A DNA stretch of 64,000 nucleotides from JBBWZH01 sp035544115 (GTDB lineage Bacteria > Actinomycetota > Actinomycetes > Mycobacteriales > CADCTP01). A model generated the notes under the pieces. It made no database searches and was not told the DNA's origin. It saw only the letters and a program-made list of their open reading frames with translations. A program made the position numbers and the translations under genes. Below are positions 25,128 to 33,510 of the stretch, piece after piece. Location: positions 6,510,001 through 6,574,000 of the forward strand of contig OY970235.1 of the NCBI GenBank assembly GCA_963714145.1, in the 5' to 3' direction. The first letter of the stretch is position 1, and the number at the start of each line of letters is the position of its first letter.

Positions 25128-26247
25128 GGTGTTCGTGGCGGGGACGGGGATGGCGCCGTTCGGCCGGCACCCCGCCGGCAGCGCCCGCGCCCTCGCCCGC
25201 CGCGCCGGTGTCGCGGCGCTGGCGGACGCCGGCGTCACCTTCGCCGACCTGGACGGCTTCGTCGCCGGCTCGGCGCACCCGCTGACCCCGCGTGGCGTGT
25301 ACCTCGCCAAGGAGCTCGGCGTCACCGGGCTCGCCGTGCTGCACGCGGAGCACGCGTCCGCCTCAGGGCTGGCGGCGATGCATCAGGCCTGGGCGCTGGT
25401 GGGCGCCGGCGCGGCCGAGGCCGTACTGGTGCTGGGCGTGGACTGCCCGGAGCGGGAACAGTCGGTGCTGTCGATCATCGAGGGCGAGGGCAACCTGCCG
25501 GCGCCGGCGCTGTTCGCGATGTGGGCGGCCCGGCGGATGCACGACCGCGGCACCACCGACCGGCACCTGGCCGCGGTCGCCGCCAAGAACTGGAACTACG
25601 CGCGCGCCAACCCGTTTGCCGCCCGCCGCTCCGCCGCGCAGGTGACGATCGAGCGAGTGCTCGCCAGCCGGATGGTGGCCCCGCCGCTGACCAGCATGAT
25701 GTGCACGCCGTGGGGCGAGGGTGCGGCCGCCGCCGTCGTCTGCTCGGCGGACTTCCTGGCCCGCCGGCGGAGCGGCGGACCGCCGGTGCGGCTGCGCGGA
25801 TCCCACGTGCAGAGCGAGACCTACGCGCCGGGCCATGTATTTTCCGGCGCCATCGTCGGACCCCCGGCGATGAGCCGGGCCGCCGCCGCGGCGGTCTACG
25901 CGAAGGCCGGCGTGGCGCCCGCCGACATCGACGTCGTCCAGGTGCACGACGCCTTCGCCATCGAGGAGCTCTTCTACTACGAGCTGCTGGGCTTCTGCGC
26001 CGAGGGCGAGGCCGACGGGCTGGTCGAGCGGGGGGCGTTCGGACCCGGGTCGCGGGAGCGGTTCGGCCTGCCCGAGTTCTCCACGCACGGCGGCCTGCTC
26101 GCCGGCGGCCACCCCGGCGGCCCGACCGGGGTCGCCCAGGTGCACGAGACGGTCCGGCAGCTGCGCGCGGGTAGCCGGCTCGGGCTGTGCCACCTGCTCG
26201 GCGCCGGCTCGGTGGCCATCACCCAGGTCTACGAGCGCGCAGCGTGA
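25120..26247 (+). CDS. Thiolase-fold lipid-transfer protein, likely retro-aldolase (Ltp2-like)
   Basis: A 375-residue thiolase-superfamily protein of the SCP-x/Ltp type. VREVFVAGTGMAPFGRHPAG is the N-terminus. At the nucleophile position the usual CASGL is SASGL (EHASASGLAAM), so the thiolase cysteine is replaced by Ser. VQVHDAFAIEELFYYELLGFC and STHGGLLAGGHPGGPTGVAQVHE keep the C-terminal histidine motifs. Loss of the Cys argues against thiolysis and for carbon-carbon cleavage by retro-aldol chemistry, as in Ltp2 with a DUF35 partner. GTG 25120 overlaps the DUF35 fusion gene by 8 bp, consistent with a complex. The product would be propionyl- or acetyl-CoA plus a ketone or aldehyde. Confidence 0.87.
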   Translation: MREVFVAGTGMAPFGRHPAGSARALARRAGVAALADAGVTFADLDGFVAGSAHPLTPRGVYLAKELGVTGLAVLHAEHASASGLAAMHQAWALVGAGAAEAVLVLGVDCPEREQSVLSIIEGEGNLPAPALFAMWAARRMHDRGTTDRHLAAVAAKNWNYARANPFAARRSAAQVTIERVLASRMVAPPLTSMMCTPWGEGAAAAVVCSADFLARRRSGGPPVRLRGSHVQSETYAPGHVFSGAIVGPPAMSRAAAAAVYAKAGVAPADIDVVQVHDAFAIEELFYYELLGFCAEGEADGLVERGAFGPGSRERFGLPEFSTHGGLLAGGHPGGPTGVAQVHETVRQLRAGSRLGLCHLLGAGSVAITQVYERAA

Positions 26248-27383
26248 TCGGGCCCGACGTCGCCGGTGCGGCCGCGGCCTGGCTGCGCCAGCACGCGCCG
26301 GCGTACGAGGTGCCGGGGCCGGAGCCGCTGTCCCCGTTCGAACCGCTCCGCCCGGACGAGGAGCGGGCCCACGTCCACCTCGCGCGGCGGTGGCAGGCGC
26401 ACAAGGCCGCGCACGGCTGGGCGGCCCTCTCGCTTCCGCCACCGCTGGGTGGCCGGGGGCTCCCGCGGGCCGCCGACGTGGAGTTCTGGGACGCCGAGTC
26501 GCGCTACCGGCTGCCGACGCACGTGCTCGAGGTCACCACCCGGATGGTGTTGCCCACGCTGGTGCAGTGGGCGCCGGAGAAGGTCGGCGACATCGCCCGG
26601 CTGATCTGCGGTCGGGAGCTGTGGTGCCAGCTGTTCTCCGAGCCGGACGCGGGCTCGGACCTCGCCGCGCTGCGCACCCGCGCGGAACCGAGCGGCGACG
26701 GTGGCTGGCGGGTCAGCGGCCAGAAGGTCTGGACGTCCTGGGCGCACGTCGCCGACCGCGGCTACCTGCTGGCCCGTACCGGCGGTGCGGGGCACGCGGG
26801 CCTGAGCGCCTTCACGATCGACATGCGGGCGCCGGGCATCTCGGTGCGGCCCGTCGTCCAGGCCACCGGCGCGGCGACGTTCAACGAGGTGTTCCTCGAC
26901 GACGTACGGCTGCCGCCCGGCTGCTGCCTCGGGCCGCCCGGCTCCGGCTGGGCGGTGGCGATGACCACGCTGATGAACGAGCGGCTCGCCGTCGGCGCCG
27001 ACCAGATCCCCTACCAGCGGCTGCACGACGAGGCGAAGGCGCGCGGGCTGCTCGGCGACCCGGAGGTCGCCGCCGCCCTGGGCGACGTCCGCGCCCGGCG
27101 GATCGTCGTCGAGCAGCTGCGGCAGCGGATTCTGCACGCGGTCGCCCGGGGCGCGGACCCGGGGCCGGAGGGCTCGGTCGCCAAGCTCTACCTCGCCGAG
27201 AGCGTCCGGGTCGCCGCCGGGGTGGCTCGGCTGATCCAGGGGCCCCAGCTCGCGCTGGAGTCGCCGCTGAGCCGCTTCGCCCTGGCCTGGCCGGGCATCA
27301 AGAACGCCGGCGGCACGGACGAGATCCAGAAGTCGATCGTCGCGGACCGGCTGCTGCGGCTGCCCCGGGAGCGGCCGCCGTGA
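26244..27383 (+). CDS. Acyl-CoA dehydrogenase (large subunit of a probable heteromeric ACAD)
   Basis: A 379-residue acyl-CoA dehydrogenase. It has the N-terminal helical domain (WQAHKAAHGWAALSLPPPLGGRGLP), the FAD/substrate motif CQLFSEPDAGSDLAAL, GWRVSGQKVWTSWAHVADRGYLLART in the beta domain, FNEVFLDDVRLP, and the C-terminal GTDEIQKSIVADRLL flavin-binding motif. GTG 26244 overlaps the Ltp stop (GTGA), and the next gene is a second, more divergent ACAD overlapped the same way. Paired ACAD genes encode alpha2beta2 enzymes in actinobacterial sterol side-chain degradation (ChsE1-ChsE2). Role: alpha,beta-dehydrogenation of the branched acyl-CoA. Confidence 0.92.
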   Translation: MIGPDVAGAAAAWLRQHAPAYEVPGPEPLSPFEPLRPDEERAHVHLARRWQAHKAAHGWAALSLPPPLGGRGLPRAADVEFWDAESRYRLPTHVLEVTTRMVLPTLVQWAPEKVGDIARLICGRELWCQLFSEPDAGSDLAALRTRAEPSGDGGWRVSGQKVWTSWAHVADRGYLLARTGGAGHAGLSAFTIDMRAPGISVRPVVQATGAATFNEVFLDDVRLPPGCCLGPPGSGWAVAMTTLMNERLAVGADQIPYQRLHDEAKARGLLGDPEVAAALGDVRARRIVVEQLRQRILHAVARGADPGPEGSVAKLYLAESVRVAAGVARLIQGPQLALESPLSRFALAWPGIKNAGGTDEIQKSIVADRLLRLPRERPP

Positions 27384-28507
27384 GCGAAGCGGAGGAGCTG
27401 CTCCGGGAGCTGCGGCGGGTGTACGCCGCTGGCCCCGGGAGCGACCTGGACGCCGGGCTGCGCCAGCTCGGCCTGCTCTACGCCGGCATACCGGAGCCGA
27501 GCGGCGCGGGCGGGAGCCTGACGCTGCCGCTGGCCGTGGCGCAGGAGTGCGCCCGGCACCTCTCGTCGCCCGGCTGGACGCTCACCGGGGTCCTGGCCGC
27601 GAGGACACTGCTGGCGGTCGCCGACGCCCGCACCTGCCTGGACGAGGTCCTGGCCGGTGCCCGGCGGACGGCGGTGTGCTGGCCGGGCCTGCTCGGGTCC
27701 GAGGCCGCCGTGCTCGACGGAGCCACGGCGGACCGCCTGGTCCGCGTGCGCGGCCACGACGACGGCTCGGCCGAGGTGGTCGTGGTCGACCTCGGCCGCG
27801 CCGGCCGGAGACCGCTCGACGCCCTCGACCCCACCCGCCCGCTGGCCGGTGTTGCCCTCGAGGGCGCCCCGGTGCTCGCGTCCGGCCGGCTGGCCGCGGC
27901 GGCGGCCCGCGCGCTGCGCGCGTTCTGGCTGCTCGTACTGGCCGCGGACTGCGTGGGCACGATGCAGGCATGCCTCGACCTGGCGCTCGTGCAGGCCCGC
28001 GACCGCGCGGCGTTCGGCCGGCCGATCGGGGCGTTCCAGGCCGTCCGGCACCGCTGCGCCGACCTGTACGTGGACGTCGAGACCAGCCGGGCGGCCGTCA
28101 CCGAGGGCGGCGTCGCGTGGGCGGCCGGCTCCGACCTCGCCCTGGTGGGGGCGCTGGCCGCCGCCTCGCACGCGCTCGACGCGGTGGTGCGGGTCGCGGA
28201 GGCGGTCGTGCTCCTGCACGGAGCCATGGGGTTCACCCGCGCCGGGGCGGCGCAGGCGTACCTGCGGCGTGCCTACGCGGTCCAGGCCCTGGCGCCCCGC
28301 GTGCGGGAGACTGCGGATCGAGCTCGCCACCGCCTGACCGTGCTGGCCCGCCGGCCTCCTGGCTCCTCGGGCTCTGGCGGCCCTGCGATGCGCACGCTGG
28401 AGACCGGCTCGGGCCCGCGGCCCGGCCCGGTCAGAGGGTGGGCAGCACCGTGTTGGACGGGTCCGTGCCCTTCCCACCGGTGGCGAGCCCATGACTCGCC
28501 CGGGTGA
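27380..28507 (+). CDS. Acyl-CoA dehydrogenase, divergent partner subunit
   Basis: A 375-residue ACAD-fold protein whose N-terminal and beta domains have drifted (LRELRRVYAAGPGSDLDAGL, RTAVCWPGLLGSEAAVLDG). The C-terminal four-helix bundle is clear: DCVGTMQACLDLALVQARDRAAFGRPIGAFQAVRHRCADL and VVLLHGAMGFTRAGAAQAYLRRAYAV. The pattern fits the non-catalytic or half-site subunit of a heterotetrameric ACAD. GTG 27380 overlaps the partner gene's stop. Its last ~25 codons overlap the convergent SnoaL gene and read as low-complexity Pro/Gly/Ser, so the stop at 28507 may lie beyond the ancestral end. Confidence 0.87.
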   Translation: MSEAEELLRELRRVYAAGPGSDLDAGLRQLGLLYAGIPEPSGAGGSLTLPLAVAQECARHLSSPGWTLTGVLAARTLLAVADARTCLDEVLAGARRTAVCWPGLLGSEAAVLDGATADRLVRVRGHDDGSAEVVVVDLGRAGRRPLDALDPTRPLAGVALEGAPVLASGRLAAAAARALRAFWLLVLAADCVGTMQACLDLALVQARDRAAFGRPIGAFQAVRHRCADLYVDVETSRAAVTEGGVAWAAGSDLALVGALAAASHALDAVVRVAEAVVLLHGAMGFTRAGAAQAYLRRAYAVQALAPRVRETADRARHRLTVLARRPPGSSGSGGPAMRTLETGSGPRPGPVRGWAAPCWTGPCPSHRWRAHDSPG

Positions 28508-28985
28508 ACAGCGGGGCCCCCGGCAGGTCGTCGCGGGACCAGTCCACGAGCATCACCCGCCGGGCGATCCGCCACTCCCCGTCGCGGCACTCGAAGCGGT
28601 CTAGCGCCCGCCCGCCCATGACGCGGAGGTGGATCGCGTCGTCGCCGGCCGCGGGCGCGAGCACCAGCGTGGTCTGCGGACCGACCGGGTGCACGACCAG
28701 GTTGTACGACTCGACGTGCGCCACCCCCGCGTCGAGGTCGAGGTCGATGAACACGTTGGTCACGTGGTGCTGGCTGTAGGCAGGCAGGTCGCCGAAGCCG
28801 TCGATCACCCGGTCGGCGAACTCGCCGGGGCCGGCGTCCGGCGGTCCGTAGCTGCGCCGGTCCACGGCGTCCGGCCAGTAGGCGGAGACCAGCAGGTCCT
28901 TGTCCCGCCGGTCGATCCCGCGGCAGTACCGGGACAGGACGTCCCGGATCTCCAGGCGGGCACTGATCTCCTCCAGCTTGTACAA
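28431..28985 (-). CDS. SnoaL/NTF2-like protein
   Basis: A 184-residue NTF2-fold protein: ISARLEIRDVLSRYCRGIDRRDKDLLVSAYWPDAVDRRSYG, HVTNVFIDLDLDAGVAHVESYNLV, and the terminal strand DRFECRDGEWRIARRVMLVDW. It resembles the second SnoaL-type gene at 19038 in layout. The proposed start is TTG 28985, because no ATG/GTG is suitably placed and GAAGGG lies 11 bp upstream; the start is uncertain. It is divergent from the SnoaL gene at 29070, with the cluster operator between them at 29015-29038. Confidence 0.82.
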   Translation of the reverse strand: MYKLEEISARLEIRDVLSRYCRGIDRRDKDLLVSAYWPDAVDRRSYGPPDAGPGEFADRVIDGFGDLPAYSQHHVTNVFIDLDLDAGVAHVESYNLVVHPVGPQTTLVLAPAAGDDAIHLRVMGGRALDRFECRDGEWRIARRVMLVDWSRDDLPGAPLFTRASHGLATGGKGTDPSNTVLPTL

Positions 28986-29014
28986 CCGGGTGCCGCCCTT
29001 CGCTCCGCGAGTGA

Positions 29015-29038
29015 CCGATAAACGGATACTATGCTCCG
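29015..29038 (+). promoter_or_regulatory. Cluster operator, site 5
   Basis: CCGATAAACGGAT (29015-29027), six bases, then CTCCG (29034-29038). It sits between two divergent SnoaL-type genes, 30 bp from each start, so one site could control both. Confidence 0.68.
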
Positions 29039-29069
29039 GACGGCACGAGGTGGCAAGACGGGAGAAGTC

Positions 29070-29522
29070 ATGGCGGGGGAGCAGGCCGGCCCAGGAACCA
29101 GCCCGGCGCTGGACGTCTTCTACGCGACCGAGGAGGCCTACCTGGCCGGCGCGCTTCCCGACAGGGAGGCGCGCGCGGCCTACCGCGGCTGCTTCACCGA
29201 GGACGTGGTGATCCGGGAGCCGGAGTCGCTCCCGTACGGCGGGGTGTGGCGCGGCCGCGACGGGGTGGAGGCCCTGGTCCGCCGGCTGCGCGAGGTCTAC
29301 GACGAGGCGCGCTTCGACGATCGCCGGGTCTTCGCCGCCGGCGACGCGATCTTCGTGCTGCTGCGCAGCCGGGTCCGCGCCCGGGCCACCGGTCGCCGGA
29401 TGACCAACTCCGTGCTGCAGCGGATCGAGCTCCGGGACGGGCTCATCGCCACGATGGAGATCTTCCACTGGGACCCGGTGGCGATCCGCGACCTCTGCGA
29501 CACCGGGTCGCCCGGACGGTAG
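29070..29522 (+). CDS. SnoaL/NTF2-like protein, small
   Basis: A 150-residue NTF2-fold protein with ALDVFYATEEAYLAGALPDREARAAYRGCFTEDVVIREPESL and the beta-sheet segment MTNSVLQRIELRDGLIATMEIFHWDPVAI. It resembles bacterial nuclear-transport-factor-2-like isomerase or hydrolase proteins. ATG 29070 has GGGAGAAG at proper spacing; upstream in-frame residues overlap the operator and are not credible. A single-gene transcript, convergent with the SDR at 29529 (6-bp gap). The reaction is unknown. Confidence 0.83.
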   Translation: MAGEQAGPGTSPALDVFYATEEAYLAGALPDREARAAYRGCFTEDVVIREPESLPYGGVWRGRDGVEALVRRLREVYDEARFDDRRVFAAGDAIFVLLRSRVRARATGRRMTNSVLQRIELRDGLIATMEIFHWDPVAIRDLCDTGSPGR

Positions 29523-29528
29523 CACCCC

Positions 29529-30329
29529 CTAGATCTCCGCGACCGGAGCCGGCAGGCTGCCGTTGGCCTCGCCGATGTGCTTGGCCAGCCCGCCCGCGGA
29601 GAAACCGCCGTCGACCGGAATGTCGGCGCCGGTGACGAAGCCGGCGGCGTCGGAGAGCAGGAAAGCCACGACGTCGGCGACCTCGGCCACGCTCGCCGCG
29701 CGGCCCCACGGCGTCGCCCGGGTCATCGCCCGGAAGTTGTCCGGGTTCGAGGTCGTCATGGGGGTCTCCACCAGTCCGGGGTGCACGGCGTTCACCCGCA
29801 CTCGCCGCGCCGCGAACTCGATGGCGGCCGCCTTGGTGAGACCGCGGACCCCCCACTTGCTCGTCGCGTAGGCCGCGGTCTGGTAGCCGGCGAGGGCCAC
29901 GGCGCTGCCGATGTTGACCACCGAGCCGCCGCCGGACGCGGCGATGAGCGGGCAACCGTGCTTGAGCCCGAGGAACGTCCCGTCCAGGTTCACCGCCATG
30001 ACCTCGCGCCAGGTGTCGTACGACGTGGTGCTGACCAGTCCGGGCCGGGCGATCCCGGCGTTGTTGACCAGACCGTCCAGCCGGCCCTCCCGCCGCCGGA
30101 TGTCCGCCACGACCCGGATCCAGGACTCCTCCGAGCTGACGTCCAGCTCGGCGAACCGGGCGGCGGCGGGCGGCAGCTCGGCGAGGAGCGCCTCGCCGTC
30201 GGCCCGCAGGACGTCGGCCACGACGACCGTCGCCCCGGACCGGACGAGTCGCCGCACCTCCTCCGCGCCCTGACCGCGGGCCCCACCGGTGATCAGGACC
30301 ACCTTGCCGGCGTGCTCTTGCATCCTCAT
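29529..30329 (-). CDS. SDR oxidoreductase (hydroxysteroid dehydrogenase-like)
   Basis: A 266-residue classical SDR. It has HAGKVVLITGGARGQGAEEVRRLVRSGATVVVADV, LDVSSEESW, DGLVNNAGIA, the YATSK active-site motif and PGLVETPMT near the substrate loop, ending VTGADIPVDGGFSAGGLAKH. The sequence style is that of 3-alpha/20-beta-hydroxysteroid dehydrogenases, but SDR substrates cannot be read from sequence. The start may be ATG 30329 or 30323; GAACGGGG precedes the first. The cluster operator at 30338-30361 lies 9 bp upstream. Confidence 0.9.
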   Translation of the reverse strand: MRMQEHAGKVVLITGGARGQGAEEVRRLVRSGATVVVADVLRADGEALLAELPPAAARFAELDVSSEESWIRVVADIRRREGRLDGLVNNAGIARPGLVSTTSYDTWREVMAVNLDGTFLGLKHGCPLIAASGGGSVVNIGSAVALAGYQTAAYATSKWGVRGLTKAAAIEFAARRVRVNAVHPGLVETPMTTSNPDNFRAMTRATPWGRAASVAEVADVVAFLLSDAAGFVTGADIPVDGGFSAGGLAKHIGEANGSLPAPVAEI

Positions 30330-30337
30330 CCCCCGTT

Positions 30338-30361
30338 CCGATAATCGGAGATAAGTCTCCA
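30338..30361 (+). promoter_or_regulatory. Cluster operator, site 6
   Basis: CCGATAATCGGAG (30338-30350), whose first 11 bases are a perfect palindrome about one base, then ATAAGT, then CTCCA (one change from CTCCG). It lies directly upstream of the SDR start at 30329. Confidence 0.68.
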
Positions 30362-30465
30362 AGTTTAGCCGCGCTGACGCTGCGCCGGCGAGGTCGATCG
30401 GTTTCGGCGATGTTGCCGGCTTGTGCTTGACGGCACTCGGGCCTCGGTGGTTGAGTGTGCCGAAG

Positions 30466-30493
30466 TTCGGAGGTGATCCTCCGAAAAACGGAT
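30466..30493 (-). promoter_or_regulatory. Cluster operator, site 7 (ABC importer promoter)
   Basis: On the minus strand CCGTTTTTCGGAG (30479-30491) is followed by six bases and CTCCG. TTCGGAG and CTCCGAA form perfect 7-bp arms around GTGATC. It lies ~130 bp upstream of the importer lipoprotein gene, tying substrate uptake to the same regulator. Confidence 0.68.
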
Positions 30494-30621
30494 AGGCGCC
30501 CAGGGGGACGGTGCCGGTGGGCAAGTGCCCGGACCCACCCCCTCCCCGACGACACGGCGGCCGGTAGCCAACGGCCGTTCGTCCCCAGGGCTCGGCTTGA
30601 GCCTCGAAGCGAGGTAGGCAG

Positions 30622-31830
30622 ATGAGAAGGAAGAACGGCGCGGCCCTGGGGTTGGTCGCCCTCGGCCTGAGTGCTCTCGCCGGCTGCAGTTCTGACACCG
30701 GCGGATCGTCCGGCGGAGGGTCGGACGTCACCATCGGGCTCATCAACTCCTACACGGGTCCGATCGCGACGTTCGGCCCGTCCTGGGAGGCGGGCTACCG
30801 GGCCGGCCTCAAGGTGTTGACCGATGGCTCCATGACCGTGGACGGACACAAGCTCGTCATCGAGAAGAAGAACGACAACAGCGACCCGGCCACCGGCCTG
30901 AGCGCCGCCAAGGAGTTGCTGGGCAAGGGCGTGAAGCTGATCGTGGGTCCGGCCAGCTCCGCCGTCGTCGTGCCGGTGGCCCGGCTCGCCATGGAGAACA
31001 AGGCGGTCTTCATCGCCGGCCAGACCGGCACCGCCGACATCGACGGCATGGGTCGGGGGATCTTCCGCAGCGCCCCGACCACCCCGCAGCTCAACACCGC
31101 GGTGGTGCAGTCGGCCATCGCGGCCGGGGACAAGAAACTGCTCTACCTCGGCCAGGACTACGCCTACGGCCAGGGCGCCGCGGCCTCGCTGAAGACCATC
31201 GGCGACGCCAAGGGGATCGGCGTCGACTCGGTGCTGCTGCCGGTCAAGACCCAGGACTTCACCGCCGGCGTGGCGCGGGCGCTGGGAAAGAAGCCGGACG
31301 CGATCTTCGTCGGCTGGGCCGGTGAGGGGCAGCCGCAGCTGTTCAAGGCGCTGGCCGACCAGCGCGTCTTCGACAGCGCGCACATCATCACGATCGGCCC
31401 CACCCGGCCGCAGTTCGAGGCGTTCGCGACCGCGCTGGGTGCCAACCTGCCGAAGGCCGAGCTGATCACCTTCTACGCCGAGGGAACCATGGGCAACAAG
31501 GCGGAGAAGGACATGCTCGACGCGCTCAAAGGCGACCCGACCCCGATCGACATCCACCAGGCCGGCGGCTACCTCGCGGCGGAGATGACGGTCAAGGCCA
31601 TCAAGGACGCCGGCCCGGACCTGGACGTCGACAAGGTCAACACGGCGCTGTCCGGCGCGACGTTCGAGACGCCGGTGGGCACGGTCACCATCCGCCCGCA
31701 GGACCACATCCCGGTCCAGCCGATCTTCGGCTACACCATGACGAACGTGAGCGGGAAGTGGATGCTCAAGCTGGTGAAGACGTACGCCGCGAAAGACGTC
31801 GAGTCGCCGGTGGTCAAGTCGATCCCATGA
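30622..31830 (+). CDS. Branched-chain-type ABC transporter substrate-binding lipoprotein
   Basis: A 402-residue periplasmic-binding-type lipoprotein of the Leu/Ile/Val family. The signal peptide has a lipobox LAGC (residues ~19-23: LSALAGCSSD). Family features include SDVTIGLINSYTGPIATFGP, the GVKLIVGPASSAVVVPVARLA segment and LLYLGQDYAYGQGAAASLK. AT-rich DNA with operator site 7 lies upstream, and GAAGCGAGG precedes ATG 30622. It heads a five-gene importer operon. In actinobacterial catabolic clusters this family captures aromatic or branched acids rather than amino acids, so here it probably binds the pathway substrate. Confidence 0.92.
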   Translation: MRRKNGAALGLVALGLSALAGCSSDTGGSSGGGSDVTIGLINSYTGPIATFGPSWEAGYRAGLKVLTDGSMTVDGHKLVIEKKNDNSDPATGLSAAKELLGKGVKLIVGPASSAVVVPVARLAMENKAVFIAGQTGTADIDGMGRGIFRSAPTTPQLNTAVVQSAIAAGDKKLLYLGQDYAYGQGAAASLKTIGDAKGIGVDSVLLPVKTQDFTAGVARALGKKPDAIFVGWAGEGQPQLFKALADQRVFDSAHIITIGPTRPQFEAFATALGANLPKAELITFYAEGTMGNKAEKDMLDALKGDPTPIDIHQAGGYLAAEMTVKAIKDAGPDLDVDKVNTALSGATFETPVGTVTIRPQDHIPVQPIFGYTMTNVSGKWMLKLVKTYAAKDVESPVVKSIP

Positions 31831-31967
31831 GCGAGCGCCGAGTGCCGCAGGTCCGGTCGGCCCGAGGAACGAGGGCCGGGCTGGTCGGAGGTGGCGAGGC
31901 CGAGCGGGGAGCGACGACGGCTGGAACGCCCCGCGGGACGAAGGCGCACCAGCCGGGAGGAGCGGCA

Positions 31968-32744
31968 GTGGGCGCACCAGGCCGCCGGGACGGCGACGCA
32001 GTGCTCGTCGGGACCGCACTGAACCTCGTGATCGAGGGCAATCAGATCCTCACCGACGTGCACCTCGAGGTCGGGTCGGGCGAGTTCCTCGCTGTGATCG
32101 GTCCCAACGGCGCCGGCAAGACCAGCCTGATCAACGTGCTGAGCGGGGCGATGACGCCCACCTCGGGTTCGGTGCGGCTGCTCGGTCGGGACATCACGGC
32201 CGAGCCGCCGCACCGGCGGGCCAGGGCCGGGCTGGGCCGCACGTTCCAGACCTCCAACCTCCTGCTCGGCCGGAGCCTGCGGGAGAACGTGCGGCTGGCG
32301 GCCGGCGGCCGGGAGTCCGGGTTCTTCCGGAGCCTGCGGCCGGTGCCGTCGAGCGGCGCCGACCGCGGGCGGATCGACGAGTTCCTCGACCATGTCGGGC
32401 TCGGCCGGCATCGCGACCGACCGGCGTCGGCCCTGTCCCACGGCGACCGGCGCAAGCTCGAACTGGCCATCGTCCTCGCCCAGGGGTCCGAGGTGATCCT
32501 GCTCGACGAGCCGATGGCCGGCGTCAACGTCGACGACCTGGCCGACCTCGTCGAGCTGATCCGGTCGGTGCACGTCGAGCAGGGCCGCACGATCGTGATG
32601 GTCGAGCACCACATGGACGTCGTGCTGGACCTGGCCCAACGGATCGGCGTCATGCACCACGGCGCGATGATCGCGGTCGGCGAGCCCGGCGACATCATCT
32701 CGAACGAGACCGTGCAGACCGCGTACATGGGGGAGCCGCTGTGA
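31968..32744 (+). CDS. ABC transporter ATP-binding protein (LivG-type)
   Basis: A 258-residue ATPase with Walker A GPNGAGKTS, the Q-loop in GLGRTFQTSNLL, LSHGDRRKLELAIVLAQ in place of the canonical LSGGQ signature, and Walker B EVILLDEPMAGV. GTG 31968 has GGGAGGAG at 6-bp spacing. An in-frame ATG at 31827 overlaps the previous stop but would add 47 Gly/Arg-rich residues foreign to the family, leaving a 137-bp leader in the accepted model. LivG-type proteins act as one of two different ATPases on the inner face of the importer. Confidence 0.9.
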   Translation: MGAPGRRDGDAVLVGTALNLVIEGNQILTDVHLEVGSGEFLAVIGPNGAGKTSLINVLSGAMTPTSGSVRLLGRDITAEPPHRRARAGLGRTFQTSNLLLGRSLRENVRLAAGGRESGFFRSLRPVPSSGADRGRIDEFLDHVGLGRHRDRPASALSHGDRRKLELAIVLAQGSEVILLDEPMAGVNVDDLADLVELIRSVHVEQGRTIVMVEHHMDVVLDLAQRIGVMHHGAMIAVGEPGDIISNETVQTAYMGEPL

Positions 32745-33508
32745 GCCCGTGGTCCGCCGTCGAGCCGGGAGTGGCGGCGGCCGGCACCGGCCGTCCGCTG
32801 CTGGTGCTGTCCGGCGTGCACGCCTACATCGGGCAGTCGCACATCCTCGAGGGGGTCTCCTTCGCGCTCACGGCTGGCCGGGTCACGACGATCCTGGGCC
32901 GCAACGGGGTGGGCAAGACCTCGACGCTGCGCTCCATCCTCGGGTTGATGCACCGCGCGGGCCGGATCGAGTTCGGCGGACGGGACCTCACCGCCATGGA
33001 GACCCACGAGATCGTCCGCCTCGGCATCTCGTACGTGCCGGAGGACCGTGACGTCTTCCACGGCCTGACCATCGCGGAGAACCTGCGGCTGGCCGAGCGC
33101 CGTGGCCAGCAGCCCAACTACGACCGGGTCTTCGAGCTGTTCCCGGAACTGAAGCAGCGACGCAGCCAGCGGGCCGGCACCCTGTCCGGTGGCCAGCAGC
33201 AGATGCTGTCACTGGGCCGCGCCCTGCTGCATGACAGCCGGCTGATGCTCATCGACGAGCCGACCAAGGGGCTCGCCCCCCGGCTGGTGCGGGAGGTGGT
33301 CGAGACCCTGGAGCGGGTGACCGCGTCCGCCAGCGTCCTGCTGGTCGAGCAGAACCTCGCCGTCGCGCGACGGCTGTCCCACCACGTGGTCGTGCTCGCC
33401 CAGGGGTCGGTCACCGCGGACGGACCCGCGTCCGACGTGCTCGCCGACGAGGCCTCCCTGCGTCGATACCTCGGTGTCGGTCCGGACGACTCCCGAAGGG
33501 ACGCCTAG
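32741..33508 (+). CDS. ABC transporter ATP-binding protein (LivF-type)
   Basis: A 255-residue ATPase: LSGVHAYIGQSHILEGVSFAL, Walker A LGRNGVGKTSTLRSILGL, ISYVPEDRDVFHGLTIAENLRL with the Q-loop region, signature LSGGQQQMLSLGRALLHDSRLML and Walker B LMLIDEPTKGLAP, typical of LivF. GTG 32741 overlaps the LivG stop (GTGA). Partner of the preceding ATPase in the importer. Confidence 0.93.
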   Translation: MSPWSAVEPGVAAAGTGRPLLVLSGVHAYIGQSHILEGVSFALTAGRVTTILGRNGVGKTSTLRSILGLMHRAGRIEFGGRDLTAMETHEIVRLGISYVPEDRDVFHGLTIAENLRLAERRGQQPNYDRVFELFPELKQRRSQRAGTLSGGQQQMLSLGRALLHDSRLMLIDEPTKGLAPRLVREVVETLERVTASASVLLVEQNLAVARRLSHHVVVLAQGSVTADGPASDVLADEASLRRYLGVGPDDSRRDA

Positions 33509-33510
33509 CC

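Noticed and set aside
31827..31967. N-terminal extension of the LivG-type ATPase from ATG 31827
   Set aside because: The 47 extra residues are Gly/Arg-rich and unlike the family, while GTG 31968 has a good ribosome site.
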